Positions 25,069-34,863 of a stretch of 64,000 bases of DNA are shown here, one piece after another (positions within the stretch are counted from its first letter, which is position 1; each line of letters begins with the position of its first letter). The notes beneath the pieces were generated by a model. The model was not told the DNA's origin. It saw nothing but the letters and a program-made list of their open reading frames with translations, and ran no database searches. The stretch is from Streptomyces barringtoniae. GTDB taxonomy: Bacteria > Actinomycetota > Actinomycetes > Streptomycetales > Streptomycetaceae. Position numbers and translations under genes: made by a program. The stretch spans positions 62,001 to 126,000 of the forward strand of contig NZ_JAJHNP010000017.1 of the NCBI RefSeq assembly GCF_020819595.1, read 5' to 3'.

Positions 25069-28000
25069 GTGAGCTCCTCTTCCTCCACCAGGCGCCTGTC
25101 GCACCCTCCGGTGCGGCAGGGGGGCCGTGGCGCTTACCGACTGGTCCGTACCCCGCCGGCCGCCGTCGACCCCCCTCGTCTGGACGCGGCACAGCGCGCC
25201 GTGGTTGACCACCGCAGCGGACCCCTGCTCGTCCTCGCCGGTCCCGGCACCGGCAAGACCACCACCCTCGTCGAGTCCGTGGCCACGCGGATCGCCCGCG
25301 GCGCCGACCCCGAACGCATCCTGGTGCTGACGTTCAGCCGCAAGGCCGCCGTCGACCTGCGCGACCGCATGGCCCTGCGCATCGGCGCCGCCCGCGCACC
25401 GCGCGCGACGACGTTCCACTCGTACTGCTACGCACTGGTGCGCGCCCACCAGGACACCGGCCTGTTCACCGAGCCGCTGCGGCTGCTCTCCGGCCCGGAA
25501 CAGGACGTCACCGTCCGCGAGCTGCTCGCCGGGCAGCCCGAACTGCAGCGGCTCGGACTGGCGCACGTGCGCTGGCCCGACGAGCTGCGCGCCTGCCTGA
25601 CCACACGGGGCTTCGCCGACGAGGTCCGCGCGGTCCTCGCCCGCAGCCGTGAGCTGGGCCTCGGTCCCGACGCACTGGACGCCTTCGCGCGCCGTATCGG
25701 CCGCCCCGACTGGCGCGCCGCGGCCGCGTTCCTCGCCGAGTACCTGGACGTGCTCGACATGCAGGGCGTGATCGACTACGCGGAACTGGTCCACCGCGCG
25801 GTCCTGCTCGCCCACCGCCCCGAGACCGCCGCACGGCTCGCCGCCCAGTACGACGCCGTGTACGTCGACGAGTACCAGGACACCGACCCCGCCCAGGTAC
25901 GGCTCCTGCACGCGCTGGCCGGCGGCGGCCGCACGCTGCTTGCCTTCGGCGACCCCGACCAGTCGATCTACGCCTTCCGGGGCGCGGACGTGAACGGCAT
26001 CCTCGACTTCCCGGCGGCCTTCCCGCGCGCGGACGGCCGCCCCGCCCCCGTCGAGGTGCTGCGCACCTCCCGCCGCTGTGGCGCCGCCCTGCTCGCCGCA
26101 ACCCGGCTGATCACCCAGCGCATGCCGCTGCCCCGGCTGCCCGCCGACAAGGTCCGCGCCCACCGCGAGCCGGCCGCCGAACGGGACGGGGGCCGCGTCG
26201 AGGTCTACACATACCCGACGGCCGGTACGGAACTGGACAACATCGCGGACATCCTGCGCCGCGCGCACCTGGAGGACGGCGTCGCCTGGAGCGACATGGC
26301 CGTCCTGGTCCGGGCCGGCTCCCGCACCCTGCCCACCCTCCGCCGCGCCCTCAGCGCGGCCGGCGTCCCGCTGGACATCGACGGCGACGACCTGCCCCTG
26401 CGCCACGAGCCGGCGGTGGCCCCGCTGCTGACGGCCCTGCGCGCGGTGGCCACGGCGGAGGCACACGACCGAGAGGCGGACGCCACCGCACTCGACCCGG
26501 AAAGCCCACCGGCCCCCGACGAAGTCCGGGAAGACACCCCCGACACCTCCTGGCTCGACACCGAGACCGCGCTCACCCTGCTCGCCTCACCCCTCGCCGG
26601 CATGGACCCGGCCGACCTGCGCCGCCTCGGCCGTGCCCTGCGCGAGGAGGAGCGGGCGGCCGGCAACCCGCTGCCGCCCCCCTCCGACGTACTGCTCGCG
26701 CGGGCGCTCGCCGAACCCGAGCGCCTGGCCGTGCACGACCCGGCGTACGCGCGCGGCGCGCAGCGCCTCGGCGCGCTGCTCCGCAAGGCCCGCGAACGGC
26801 TCGCAAACGGCGGTACGGCCGAGGAGACGCTGTGGGACCTGTGGGAGGGCACTCCGTGGCCCGCGCGCCTGGAGCGGACCGCCCGGCGCGGCGGCGCGGC
26901 CGGCCGCAACGCCGACCGGGACCTGGACGCCGTGTGCGCGCTGTTCGCCACCGCCGCACGCGCGGAGGAGCGCACCGGAGGCCGGGGCGCGCTGAACTTC
27001 CTGGAGGAGACCGAGGCCGAGGACATCGCCGCCGACACGCTCACGCGCCGCGCGGTACGCCCCGACGCCGTCCGCCTGATGACCGCGCACCGCGCCAAGG
27101 GCCTGCAGTGGCGGCTGGTCGTCGTCGCCGGTGTCCAGGAAGGCCTGTGGCCCGACCTGCGCCGCCGCGGCTCCCTCCTGGAAGCCGACCGCATCGGCCG
27201 CGACGGACTCGCCGAACCGCTCACCCCGGGCGCACTGCTCGCCGAGGAACGCAGGCTGTTCTACGTGGCCGCCACGCGCGCGCGTGACCGCCTCGTCGTC
27301 ACCGCGGTGAAGGCACCGGCCGACGACGGCGACCAGCCGTCCCGCTTCCTGACCGAGCTCGGCGTCGAGCCGAAGGACGTCACCGGCCGCCCCCGCCGCC
27401 CGCTGTCCGTGGCCGCGCTCGTCGCCGAGCTGCGCGCCACCACGGTCGACCCGCGCGTGTCCGCCGCCCTGCGGGAGGCCGCCGCGCGCCGCCTGGCCCG
27501 GCTCGCCGCCCTCGCCGACGAGGACGGTCGCCCGCTGGTGCCGTCCGCGCACCCCTACCGCTGGTGGGGCATGTACGACCCGACGGAGAGCAAGGTGCCG
27601 CTGCGCCACCGCGACCGGCCGGTCGTGCTCTCCGGCAGCGCCCTCGACCAGCTCGCCAACACCTGCGCCCTCCAGTGGTTCCTGGGCCGCGAGGTGAAGG
27701 CCGACGCCCCGGCCACCACCGCCCAGGGCTTCGGCAACGTCGTCCACGTCCTCGCCGACGAGGTCGCCTCCGGCCGTACCCCGGCCGACCTCGACGTCCT
27801 CATGGAACGGCTGGACTCGGTGTGGAACGCGCTCGCCTTCGACGCGCCCTGGAAGTCGCAGCAGGAGAAGGACAACGCGCGCGTGGCGCTCGAACGCTTC
27901 CTGAACTGGCATGTGCTGGACCGCACCGGGCGCACCCCGGTGGCGAGCGAGCAGGACTTCGACGTCACCCTCGAAGCGGGCGACTACCAGGTCCGCATCC

Positions 28001-28422
28001 GCGGCCAGATGGACCGCGTGGAGACGGACAGCGAGGGCCGCGCCTACGTGGTCGACTTCAAGACCGGCAAGCAGGCGCCCAGCGCCGCCGAGGTGGCCCG
28101 CCACCCCCAGCTCGCCGTCTACCAGCTCGCCGTCCACGAAGGCGCCGTCGACGAGGTCTTCGACGGCGTACGTCCCGAACCCGGCGGCGCCGAACTGGTG
28201 CACCTCAGGCAGGGCGCCGCCAAGCGCGACGGAGGCGACGGCCTGCCCAAGACGCAGGGCCAGGAGCCGCTGTCGGGGGAGTGGGTCGGCGATCTGCTGG
28301 CCACGGCCGCCGGCAAGGTCCTGGACGAGCGGTTCGCGCCGAACACCGGCCAGCACTGCACGCACTGCGCCTTCCGCGCCTCGTGCAGCGCGCGGCCCGA
28401 GGGGCGGCACGTGGTCGAGTGA
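25069..28422 (+). CDS. adnA: AdnA: helicase-nuclease subunit (UvrD/RecB family, AddB-like Fe-S nuclease)
   Basis: This 1117-aa subunit of the actinobacterial double-strand-break end-resection machine has a Walker A AGPGTGKT near residue 57, motif II DEYQDTD near 267, motif III GDPDQSIYAFRGA, and RLFYVAATRARDRL (motif VI). The C-terminal 280 residues are a RecB-type nuclease: VVDFKTGK near 995 and QLAVYQLAV, with Cys in NTCALQWFLG plus HCTHCAFRASC, the four-Cys iron-sulfur staple seen in AddB-type nucleases. GTG 25069 (SSSSSTRRL) is preferred over GTG 25024. AdnAB has been reported essential in Streptomyces. The partner adnB follows after 176 bp. Confidence 0.9.
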   Translation: MSSSSSTRRLSHPPVRQGGRGAYRLVRTPPAAVDPPRLDAAQRAVVDHRSGPLLVLAGPGTGKTTTLVESVATRIARGADPERILVLTFSRKAAVDLRDRMALRIGAARAPRATTFHSYCYALVRAHQDTGLFTEPLRLLSGPEQDVTVRELLAGQPELQRLGLAHVRWPDELRACLTTRGFADEVRAVLARSRELGLGPDALDAFARRIGRPDWRAAAAFLAEYLDVLDMQGVIDYAELVHRAVLLAHRPETAARLAAQYDAVYVDEYQDTDPAQVRLLHALAGGGRTLLAFGDPDQSIYAFRGADVNGILDFPAAFPRADGRPAPVEVLRTSRRCGAALLAATRLITQRMPLPRLPADKVRAHREPAAERDGGRVEVYTYPTAGTELDNIADILRRAHLEDGVAWSDMAVLVRAGSRTLPTLRRALSAAGVPLDIDGDDLPLRHEPAVAPLLTALRAVATAEAHDREADATALDPESPPAPDEVREDTPDTSWLDTETALTLLASPLAGMDPADLRRLGRALREEERAAGNPLPPPSDVLLARALAEPERLAVHDPAYARGAQRLGALLRKARERLANGGTAEETLWDLWEGTPWPARLERTARRGGAAGRNADRDLDAVCALFATAARAEERTGGRGALNFLEETEAEDIAADTLTRRAVRPDAVRLMTAHRAKGLQWRLVVVAGVQEGLWPDLRRRGSLLEADRIGRDGLAEPLTPGALLAEERRLFYVAATRARDRLVVTAVKAPADDGDQPSRFLTELGVEPKDVTGRPRRPLSVAALVAELRATTVDPRVSAALREAAARRLARLAALADEDGRPLVPSAHPYRWWGMYDPTESKVPLRHRDRPVVLSGSALDQLANTCALQWFLGREVKADAPATTAQGFGNVVHVLADEVASGRTPADLDVLMERLDSVWNALAFDAPWKSQQEKDNARVALERFLNWHVLDRTGRTPVASEQDFDVTLEAGDYQVRIRGQMDRVETDSEGRAYVVDFKTGKQAPSAAEVARHPQLAVYQLAVHEGAVDEVFDGVRPEPGGAELVHLRQGAAKRDGGDGLPKTQGQEPLSGEWVGDLLATAAGKVLDERFAPNTGQHCTHCAFRASCSARPEGRHVVE

Positions 28423-28426
28423 GTCC

Positions 28427-28504
28427 CCGGAAGGTGCCGGAGCCCACCGGAAGGGGCTGGAGTCCACCGGAAGGGGCTGGAGTCCACCGGGAGATACCGG
28501 AGTG
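28427..28504 (+). repeat. 20-bp tandem repeat between adnA and adnB
   Basis: Four head-to-tail units of about 20 bp: ccggaaggtgccggagccca, two identical copies of ccggaaggggctggagtcca, then a degenerate copy ending at 28504. It starts 5 nt after the adnA stop and is non-coding on the + strand. Role unknown; slippage or an mRNA spacer are possible. Confidence 0.85.
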
Positions 28505-28568
28505 ACGCACAGCACCATAGGAGCTGACCTGCGCTTCTTCCTCCCCGGACGGCCTATCCGGACTCGAC

Positions 28569-28590
28569 TGTCAGTGCCCGCCGCTAGCCT
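28569..28590 (+). promoter_or_regulatory. RecA-independent DNA-damage (PafBC-type) promoter of adnB
   Basis: TGTCAGTG (28569-28576), exactly 8 bases, then TAGCCT (28585-28590). This is a full match to the core of the mycobacterial/actinobacterial RecA-NDp pattern tTGTCRgtg-N8-TAnnnT. The adnB ATG is 8 nt after the -10, so the transcript would be leaderless or nearly so. Confidence 0.75.
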
Positions 28591-28598
28591 TTTCCGAC

Positions 28599-31500
28599 AT
28601 GCCCGCCCGTATCAGCGACCCCGAGCAGCTCAAAGAGCTCCTCGGCATCCCGTTCACCCCGGAGCAGACGGCCTGCATCACCGCGCCGCCCGCCCCGCAG
28701 GTGATCGTGGCCGGAGCCGGGTCGGGCAAGACCACCGTGATGGCCGCCCGCGTGGTCTGGCTGGTCGGCACCGGCCAGGTCGCCCCCGAACAGGTCCTCG
28801 GCCTGACCTTCACCAACAAGGCCGCCGGCGAGCTGGCCGAACGCGTCCGCAAGGCACTGATCAGGGCCGGCGTCACCGACCCCGATGTCATCGACCCCGA
28901 CAACCCGCCCGGCGAACCGGTGATCTCCACCTACCACGCCTTCGCCGGCCGCCTCCTCACCGACCACGGCCTGCGCCTCGGCCTGGAGCCCACCTCCCGG
29001 CTGCTCGCCGACGCCACCCGCTACCAGCTCGCCGCGCGCGTGCTGCGCGAGGCCCCCGGCCCCTATCCCGCGCTGACCCGCTCCTTCGCCGACCTCGTCA
29101 GCGACCTGCTCGCCCTCGACTCCGAACTCGCCGAACACCTCGTCGACCCCGAGGAACTGCGCTCCTGGGACGCGGACCTGCTGCGCACCCTCGAGGACGC
29201 CAAGCTCACCAACGCCGACCTGCGCAAGGTCCCCGAGACGGCCGCCGCCCGCCGCGAACTCGCCGACCTCGTCCGCCGCTACCGGACGGCAAAACGCGAA
29301 CGCGACCTGCTCGACTTCGGCGACCAGATCGCCCTGTCGGCCCGCCTCGCCCGCATCCCCGAGGTGGGCCGGCTGCTGCGCGAGGAGTTCCGCGTGGTGC
29401 TCCTGGACGAGTACCAGGACACCTCCGTGGCCCAACGCGTCCTGCTCGCAGGCCTGTTCGGCGGCGGCACGGGCCATCCCGTGACCGCGGTCGGCGACCC
29501 CTGCCAGGCCATCTACGGCTGGCGCGGCGCCTCCGTCGCCAACCTGGACGACTTCCCCGCGCACTTCGCGCACGCCGACGGCCGCCCCGCCACCCGGCAG
29601 GCCCTCAGCGAGAACCGCCGCAGCGGCGGCCGCCTCCTCGACCTCGCCAACGGGCTCGCCGAGCCGCTGCGCGCCATGCACGCGGGCGTGGAGGCCCTGC
29701 GGCCGGCCCCCGGCGCCGAGCACGACGGCGTGGTCCGCTGCGCGCTGCTGCCCACCCACGCGGAGGAGATCGACTGGATCGCCGACTCGATCGCCCACCT
29801 CGTGCACACCGGCACCGCCCCCGGCGAGATCGCCGTACTGTGCCGCACGGCGACCGACTTCGCCGAGATCCAGGGCGCCCTCGTGGCGCGGGACGTCCCC
29901 GTCGAGGTGGTCGGCCTGTCCGGCCTGCTGCACCTGCCCGAGGTCGCCGACCTCGTGGCCGTCTGCGAGGTTCTGCAGGACCCCGGCGCCAACGCCTCCC
30001 TGGTGCGCCTGCTGACCGGCCCGCGCTGGCGCATCGGCCCCCGCGACCTCGCCCTGCTGGGCCGCCGCGCCCGTCTGCTGGTCGCCCACGCGCGCGTGGA
30101 CGACGGCGACGACCCCGACCGCCGGCTCGCCGCCGCCGTCGAAGGGGTCGACCCGGCCGAGGTGATATCGCTCGCGGACGCCCTCGACACGTTCCTAGAA
30201 GCGCCCATGGACGCTGAGGCCGATGACGACGGGCTGCCGTTCTCGCCGGACGCCCGCGTGCGCTTCGCGCGCCTGGCCGCCGAACTGCGCGAGCTGCGCC
30301 GCTCGCTGTCCGACCCGCTGATGGACGTCCTGCACCGCGTGCTCGCCGTCACCGGCCTGGAGGTGGAGCTGTCGGCGTCCCCGCACGCCCTGGCCGCCCG
30401 CCGCCGCGAGACCCTGTCCAACTTCCTGGACGTCGCCGCGTCCTTCGCGGCGAGCGACGGCGAGGCCACCCTGCTCGCCTTCCTCGGCTTCCTGCGCACC
30501 GCCGCTCAGTACGAGAAAGGCCTCGACAACGCCCTCCCCGGCGGCGAGAACACCGTCAAGGTGCTCACCGCCCACAAGTCCAAGGGCCTGGAGTGGGACG
30601 TCGTCGCCGTCCCCGGACTGGTCAAAGGCACCTTCCCCAGTGCACAGGGCCGCGAGAAGTGGACGGCGCAGGCCAAGGTGGTGCCGCACGCACTGCGCGG
30701 CGACACCGACACCCTGCCCGACGTCGACAGCTGGGACGCGCGCGGCCTCAAGGCCTTCCACGAGGCCATGAAGGACCACCAGCACACCGAGGAGCTCCGC
30801 CTCGGCTACGTCACCTTCACACGCCCCCGCTCCCTCCTGCTCGGTTCCGGCCACTGGTGGGGCCCCAGCCAGAAGAAGCCACGCGGCCCCTCCGACTTCC
30901 TCCAGGCCCTGCACGACCACTGCGCCGCCGGACACGGCGAGATCGAGGCCTGGGCCGAGGAGCCCGCCGAGGACGCGGAGAATCCCGCCCTGCACACGGC
31001 CGGCGCCGACCAGGTGTGGCCGCTCCCGCTGGACGCCGCCGCCCTGGCCCGCCGCCGCGCGGCCGCCGAGACCGTCCTCGCCCACCTGGACGCCCTCGCG
31101 GCCCAGGACACCACCCACCCGCAGGCGGCCCACGACCCAGTCGCCCTCGACGACCCCGACTGGCCCCCGCCCCCGGACGACGACCCCTACGGCGAGGAGC
31201 CGTACGACGAACACGACGGGGACCTCCCGTACGGCGAGGGCTTCCCGTACGAGGAGCACGACGAGCTCGACGAGGGTCCGCCGTACACCGAGCGCGGCGC
31301 GGGCCTCCCCTACGAGGAGGACACCTTCGGCGCCGCGGCCGCCTTCGGCGAGGAGGAACCGCCGTACGACGCGACTGCCCCCGGCCCGGACGACCCCGCC
31401 GACCGGGACGCCCGGAGTGCCCGGAGCGCCGACCGGCCCACGGTCCCGCACCAGGTGCCCGCCCCGCCGCACCGCCCCCGCCCCGCCGAGCTACTGCCCC

Positions 31501-32219
31501 ACCCCGGACTCACCCCGGAGGAGGCCCGCACCATCGCCTCCTGGGACCGCGACCTGGATGCGCTCACCGGCGAGCTGCTGCGCGCCCGCCAGACCGTCAC
31601 CGACGTCCCACTGCCCGCCACGCTCACCGCCTCCCAGCTGCTGCGCCTGGCCGAGGACCCGGACGGGCTCGCGCAGGAACTCGCGCGCCCCATGCCACGC
31701 CCTCCGCAACCGGCCGCGCGCCGGGGCACCCGGTTCCACGCCTGGGTCGAAGCCCGCTTCGAGGAACTGACGCTGCCCCTGCTGGAACCCGACGAGCTGC
31801 CCGGCAGCGACGCCGAGATCGCCGACGAACAGGACCTGGAAGCCCTGAAAGAGGCCTTCGAACGCACCGAGTACGCCCGGCGCACTCCCTACCGGATCGA
31901 GGCGCCCTTCCAGCTCACCCTCGCCGGCCGCGTCGTAAGGGGCCGCATCGACGCGGTCTACAAGCACGGCGACGGAGACGGGGCGACGTACGAGATCGTC
32001 GACTGGAAGACCAGCCGCACCCGCACCGCCGACCCGCTCCAGCTCGCCGTGTACCGGCTGGCCTGGGCCGAGCAGCAGGGCGTGCCGCCCGAGTCGGTCA
32101 CGGCCGCCTTCCTGTACGTGCGCACCGGCGAGGTCGTACAGCCGCCGGACCTGCCGGACCGGGCCGCCCTGGAGCGGCTCCTCGCGGAAGACTCCGAAAC
32201 GGCACACCAGGCAACCTGA
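28599..32219 (+). CDS. adnB: AdnB: helicase-nuclease subunit (UvrD/RecB family)
   Basis: This 1206-aa protein is the second AdnAB motor-nuclease. It has Walker A AGAGSGKT near residue 40, motif II DEYQDTS near 270, GDPCQAIYGWRGA, and KVLTAHKSKGLEWD (motif V). The C-terminal RecB-family nuclease has GTRFHAWVEARFEE, EIVDWKTSRTR and QLAVYRLAW. Unlike AdnA it has no iron-sulfur Cys cluster in this domain. Between motor and nuclease (about residues 846-960) is a long acidic, Pro/Tyr-rich low-complexity insert with repeated PYGE and PYEE blocks, probably a flexible linker. The ATG at 28599 follows the damage promoter directly. Confidence 0.9.
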   Translation: MPARISDPEQLKELLGIPFTPEQTACITAPPAPQVIVAGAGSGKTTVMAARVVWLVGTGQVAPEQVLGLTFTNKAAGELAERVRKALIRAGVTDPDVIDPDNPPGEPVISTYHAFAGRLLTDHGLRLGLEPTSRLLADATRYQLAARVLREAPGPYPALTRSFADLVSDLLALDSELAEHLVDPEELRSWDADLLRTLEDAKLTNADLRKVPETAAARRELADLVRRYRTAKRERDLLDFGDQIALSARLARIPEVGRLLREEFRVVLLDEYQDTSVAQRVLLAGLFGGGTGHPVTAVGDPCQAIYGWRGASVANLDDFPAHFAHADGRPATRQALSENRRSGGRLLDLANGLAEPLRAMHAGVEALRPAPGAEHDGVVRCALLPTHAEEIDWIADSIAHLVHTGTAPGEIAVLCRTATDFAEIQGALVARDVPVEVVGLSGLLHLPEVADLVAVCEVLQDPGANASLVRLLTGPRWRIGPRDLALLGRRARLLVAHARVDDGDDPDRRLAAAVEGVDPAEVISLADALDTFLEAPMDAEADDDGLPFSPDARVRFARLAAELRELRRSLSDPLMDVLHRVLAVTGLEVELSASPHALAARRRETLSNFLDVAASFAASDGEATLLAFLGFLRTAAQYEKGLDNALPGGENTVKVLTAHKSKGLEWDVVAVPGLVKGTFPSAQGREKWTAQAKVVPHALRGDTDTLPDVDSWDARGLKAFHEAMKDHQHTEELRLGYVTFTRPRSLLLGSGHWWGPSQKKPRGPSDFLQALHDHCAAGHGEIEAWAEEPAEDAENPALHTAGADQVWPLPLDAAALARRRAAAETVLAHLDALAAQDTTHPQAAHDPVALDDPDWPPPPDDDPYGEEPYDEHDGDLPYGEGFPYEEHDELDEGPPYTERGAGLPYEEDTFGAAAAFGEEEPPYDATAPGPDDPADRDARSARSADRPTVPHQVPAPPHRPRPAELLPHPGLTPEEARTIASWDRDLDALTGELLRARQTVTDVPLPATLTASQLLRLAEDPDGLAQELARPMPRPPQPAARRGTRFHAWVEARFEELTLPLLEPDELPGSDAEIADEQDLEALKEAFERTEYARRTPYRIEAPFQLTLAGRVVRGRIDAVYKHGDGDGATYEIVDWKTSRTRTADPLQLAVYRLAWAEQQGVPPESVTAAFLYVRTGEVVQPPDLPDRAALERLLAEDSETAHQAT

Positions 32220-32243
32220 GTGTGACGAACCGCCCGCCGAGGA

Positions 32244-32265
32244 TGTCGGTGCGGGCCGATAGGCT
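32244..32265 (+). promoter_or_regulatory. RecA-independent DNA-damage (PafBC-type) promoter of M20 peptidase
   Basis: TGTCGGTG (32244-32251), exactly 8 bases, then TAGGCT (32260-32265), 7 nt before the ATG. Spacing and both core boxes match tTGTCRgtg-N8-TAnnnT, and the geometry relative to the start codon is the same as at adnB. Confidence 0.7.
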
Positions 32266-32272
32266 CGTGAGC

Positions 32273-33676
32273 ATGAGCCAGACCCCGGACAGCGCCGTCC
32301 GCATGTACATCGAGCAGCACCGCGCCACCTTCCTCGACGACCTCGCGGCATGGCTGCGCATCCCCTCCGTGTCGGCCCAGCCCGACCACGCGCCCGACGT
32401 ACGGCGCAGCGCCGACTGGCTCGCCGCCAAGCTCAAGGAGACCGGCTTCCCGACCGTCGAGGTCTGGCAGACCCCCGGCGCCCCGGCCGTCTTCGCCGAG
32501 TGGCCCTCCGGTGACCCCGAGGCGCCCACCGTCCTCGTCTACGGCCACCACGACGTGCAGCCCGCCGCCCGCGAGGACGGCTGGGACAGCGACCCCTTCG
32601 AGCCGGTCGTCCGTGGAAACCGCCTCTACGCGCGCGGGGCGGCCGACGACAAGGGCCAGGTGTTCTTCCACACACTCGGCGTCCGCGCCCACCTCGCCGC
32701 CACCGGCCGCACCGCCCCGGCGGTCAACCTGAAGCTGCTGATCGAGGGCGAGGAGGAGTCCGGCTCCCCGCACTTCCGGGCCCTGGTCGAGGAGCACGCG
32801 GGACGGCTCGCCGCCGACGCCGTGATCGTCTCCGACACCGGCATGTGGGCCGAGGACACCCCGACCGTGTGCACCGGCATGCGCGGCCTCGCCGAGTGCG
32901 AGATCCGGTTGTACGGCCCCGACCAGGACATCCACTCCGGCTCCTTCGGCGGCGCCGTACCCAACCCGGCCACCGCCGCCGCCCGCCTGGTCGCCGCCCT
33001 GCACGACGAGCACGCGCGCGTGGCGATTCCCGGCTTCTACGACGGCATCGTGGAGCTGACCGACCGCGAGCGCGAACTGTTCGCCGAGCTGCCCTTCGAC
33101 GAGGAGCGCTGGCTGGACACCGCCAAGTCCCGCGCCACCCACGGCGAGGCCGGCTACAGCACCCTCGAACGCATCTGGGCCCGCCCGACCGCCGAGGTCA
33201 ACGGCATCGGCGGCGGCTACCAGGGCCCCGGCAGCAAGACGATCATCCCGTCCTCGGCCATGGTGAAGCTGTCCTTCCGGCTGGTCGCCGGCCAGGACGC
33301 CGACCACCTGGAGAAGGCCGTCCACGCCTGGGCCCAGACGCAGGTGCCCGCCGGGATCCGGTACGAGATCGTCTTCGGCTCGGCCACGCGCCCGTGCCTG
33401 ACCCCGCTCGACCACCCCGCGCTGCAGTCCGTGGCCCGCGCCATGGGCCGCGCCTTCGAGACCCCGGTCCGCTTCACCCGCGAGGGTGGCTCCGGACCCG
33501 CCGCCGACCTGCAGGAGATCCTCGGCGCCCCCGTGCTCTTCCTGGGCATCTCCGTCCCCTCCGACGGCTGGCACGCGCCGAACGAAAAGGTCGAGCTGGA
33601 CCTCCTCCTCAAGGGCGTCGAGACCAGCGCCTACCTGTGGGGTGACCTGGCCGAGCACTGGCGTCCCACGCCCTGA
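32273..33676 (+). CDS. M20 family dipeptidase/peptidase
   Basis: This 467-aa zinc-dependent exopeptidase has the M20 metal and catalytic residues in order: YGHHDVQP (first His), ARGAADDKGQ (bridging Asp), EGEEESGS (catalytic Glu and ligand), VVSDTGMW-like IVSDTG, and a C-terminal PSDGWHAPNEK His. A lid domain follows DIHSGSFGG. The family cleaves dipeptides or N-acylated amino acids in the cytoplasm. Its start is 53 nt after the adnB stop, but it has its own damage-type promoter, so it may respond with adnB. Why a dipeptidase would be damage-induced is not clear from sequence. Confidence 0.92.
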   Translation: MSQTPDSAVRMYIEQHRATFLDDLAAWLRIPSVSAQPDHAPDVRRSADWLAAKLKETGFPTVEVWQTPGAPAVFAEWPSGDPEAPTVLVYGHHDVQPAAREDGWDSDPFEPVVRGNRLYARGAADDKGQVFFHTLGVRAHLAATGRTAPAVNLKLLIEGEEESGSPHFRALVEEHAGRLAADAVIVSDTGMWAEDTPTVCTGMRGLAECEIRLYGPDQDIHSGSFGGAVPNPATAAARLVAALHDEHARVAIPGFYDGIVELTDRERELFAELPFDEERWLDTAKSRATHGEAGYSTLERIWARPTAEVNGIGGGYQGPGSKTIIPSSAMVKLSFRLVAGQDADHLEKAVHAWAQTQVPAGIRYEIVFGSATRPCLTPLDHPALQSVARAMGRAFETPVRFTREGGSGPAADLQEILGAPVLFLGISVPSDGWHAPNEKVELDLLLKGVETSAYLWGDLAEHWRPTP

Positions 33677-33829
33677 CCGGCCGGTGCCGTACGGGAGGGC
33701 ATCGCGCGCGGGGCACACTGGAAGGACCGCCCGCCCGTCCCACCCGCGTCCGGCCCGGTGCCCTCCCGCCCACGTCCCGCCGAACCGCCCGCCGAACGAA
33801 CCGCTGCACTGGGGGAGTTGGAAGCACCC

Positions 33830-34774
33830 GTGACCACCTGGACCGACGACACAGCCGATCGACCCATCTCGCTGACCGCACCGAGCGGCATCGACCGCGC
33901 CGCCCACCACCGGCTCGACGAGGCCTGGCTCGCGGCTGCGTGGAGCCACCCCACGACCCGCTGCTTCGTGGTCTCCGGCGGCCAGGTGCTCATCGACGAG
34001 ACCCCGGACGGCCGGACCGAGCTCGTCATGACCCCCTCCTTCGAGGCCCCGCTCACCGAGGCACACCGCTACTTCCTCGGCATCGACGAGGACGGCGTCA
34101 GCTACTTCGCGCTCCAGAAGGACGCACTGCCCGGCCGTATCGACCAGTCCGCACGCCCCGCCGGGCTGCGGGAGGCCGGGCTGCTGCTCTCGCCGCGCGA
34201 CACCGGGCTGATGGTGCACGCGGTCGGCCTGGAGAACTGGCAGCGCACCCACCGCTTCTGCTCCCGCTGCGGCGAACGCACGGTCATCGCCGCCGCCGGC
34301 CACATCCGCCGCTGCCCGGCCTGCGGCGCCGAGCACTACCCGCGCACCGACCCGGCCGTGATCATGGCCGTGACCGACGCGGACGACCGCATCCTGCTCG
34401 GCCGCCAGGTTCACTGGCCCGAGGGCCGCTTCTCCACGCTCGCCGGATTCGTCGAACCCGGCGAGTCCATCGAGCAGGCGGTGCGCCGCGAGGTGTCCGA
34501 GGAGGTCGGCATCACCGTCGGCCCCGTGGAGTACGTGGCCAGCCAGCCCTGGCCCTTCCCGTCCAGCCTGATGCTCGGCTTCATGGCCCGCGCCACCTCG
34601 ACCGAGATCGACGTCGACGGCGACGAGATCCACGAGGCCCGCTGGTTCTCCCGCGAGGAACTGCACGACGCCTTCGAGTCCGGCGAGGTGCTGCCGCCCT
34701 ACGGGATCTCCATCGCGGCCCGCCTGATCGAGATGTGGTACGGCAAGCCGCTGCCGACCCGCAGCTTCGTCTGA
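33830..34774 (+). CDS. nudC: NudC: NAD+/NADH pyrophosphatase (NUDIX)
   Basis: This 314-aa hydrolase cleaves NAD(H) to NMN(H) and AMP and can remove NAD caps from RNA. It has an N-terminal NUDIX-like domain, a zinc ribbon (CSRCG and CPACG around residues 145-165), then the catalytic domain with the NUDIX box GFVEPGESIEQAVRREVSEE and the family-specific SQPWPFPSS motif that marks NADH-selective members. GTG 33830 is chosen because GGAAG lies 6 nt upstream; an in-frame start 72 nt earlier would add a disordered tail. It ends before a strong shared terminator. Confidence 0.92.
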   Translation: MTTWTDDTADRPISLTAPSGIDRAAHHRLDEAWLAAAWSHPTTRCFVVSGGQVLIDETPDGRTELVMTPSFEAPLTEAHRYFLGIDEDGVSYFALQKDALPGRIDQSARPAGLREAGLLLSPRDTGLMVHAVGLENWQRTHRFCSRCGERTVIAAAGHIRRCPACGAEHYPRTDPAVIMAVTDADDRILLGRQVHWPEGRFSTLAGFVEPGESIEQAVRREVSEEVGITVGPVEYVASQPWPFPSSLMLGFMARATSTEIDVDGDEIHEARWFSREELHDAFESGEVLPPYGISIAARLIEMWYGKPLPTRSFV

Positions 34775-34796
34775 GACACAGCACTCCTTCCCAGGC

Positions 34797-34838
34797 GCAG
34801 CAGGGCGGCCCCCGATCTCTCGGGGGCCGCCCTGCTGC
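34797..34838. terminator. Bidirectional hairpin terminator between nudC and mycoredoxin
   Basis: A 19-bp perfect stem (GCAGCAGGGCGGCCCCCGA and complement) with a 4-nt loop sits between convergent genes. There is no T-run, as is common in Streptomyces. Confidence 0.8.
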
Positions 34839-34863
34839 GGTCACCGCGGAAACCCGCGGAGCG

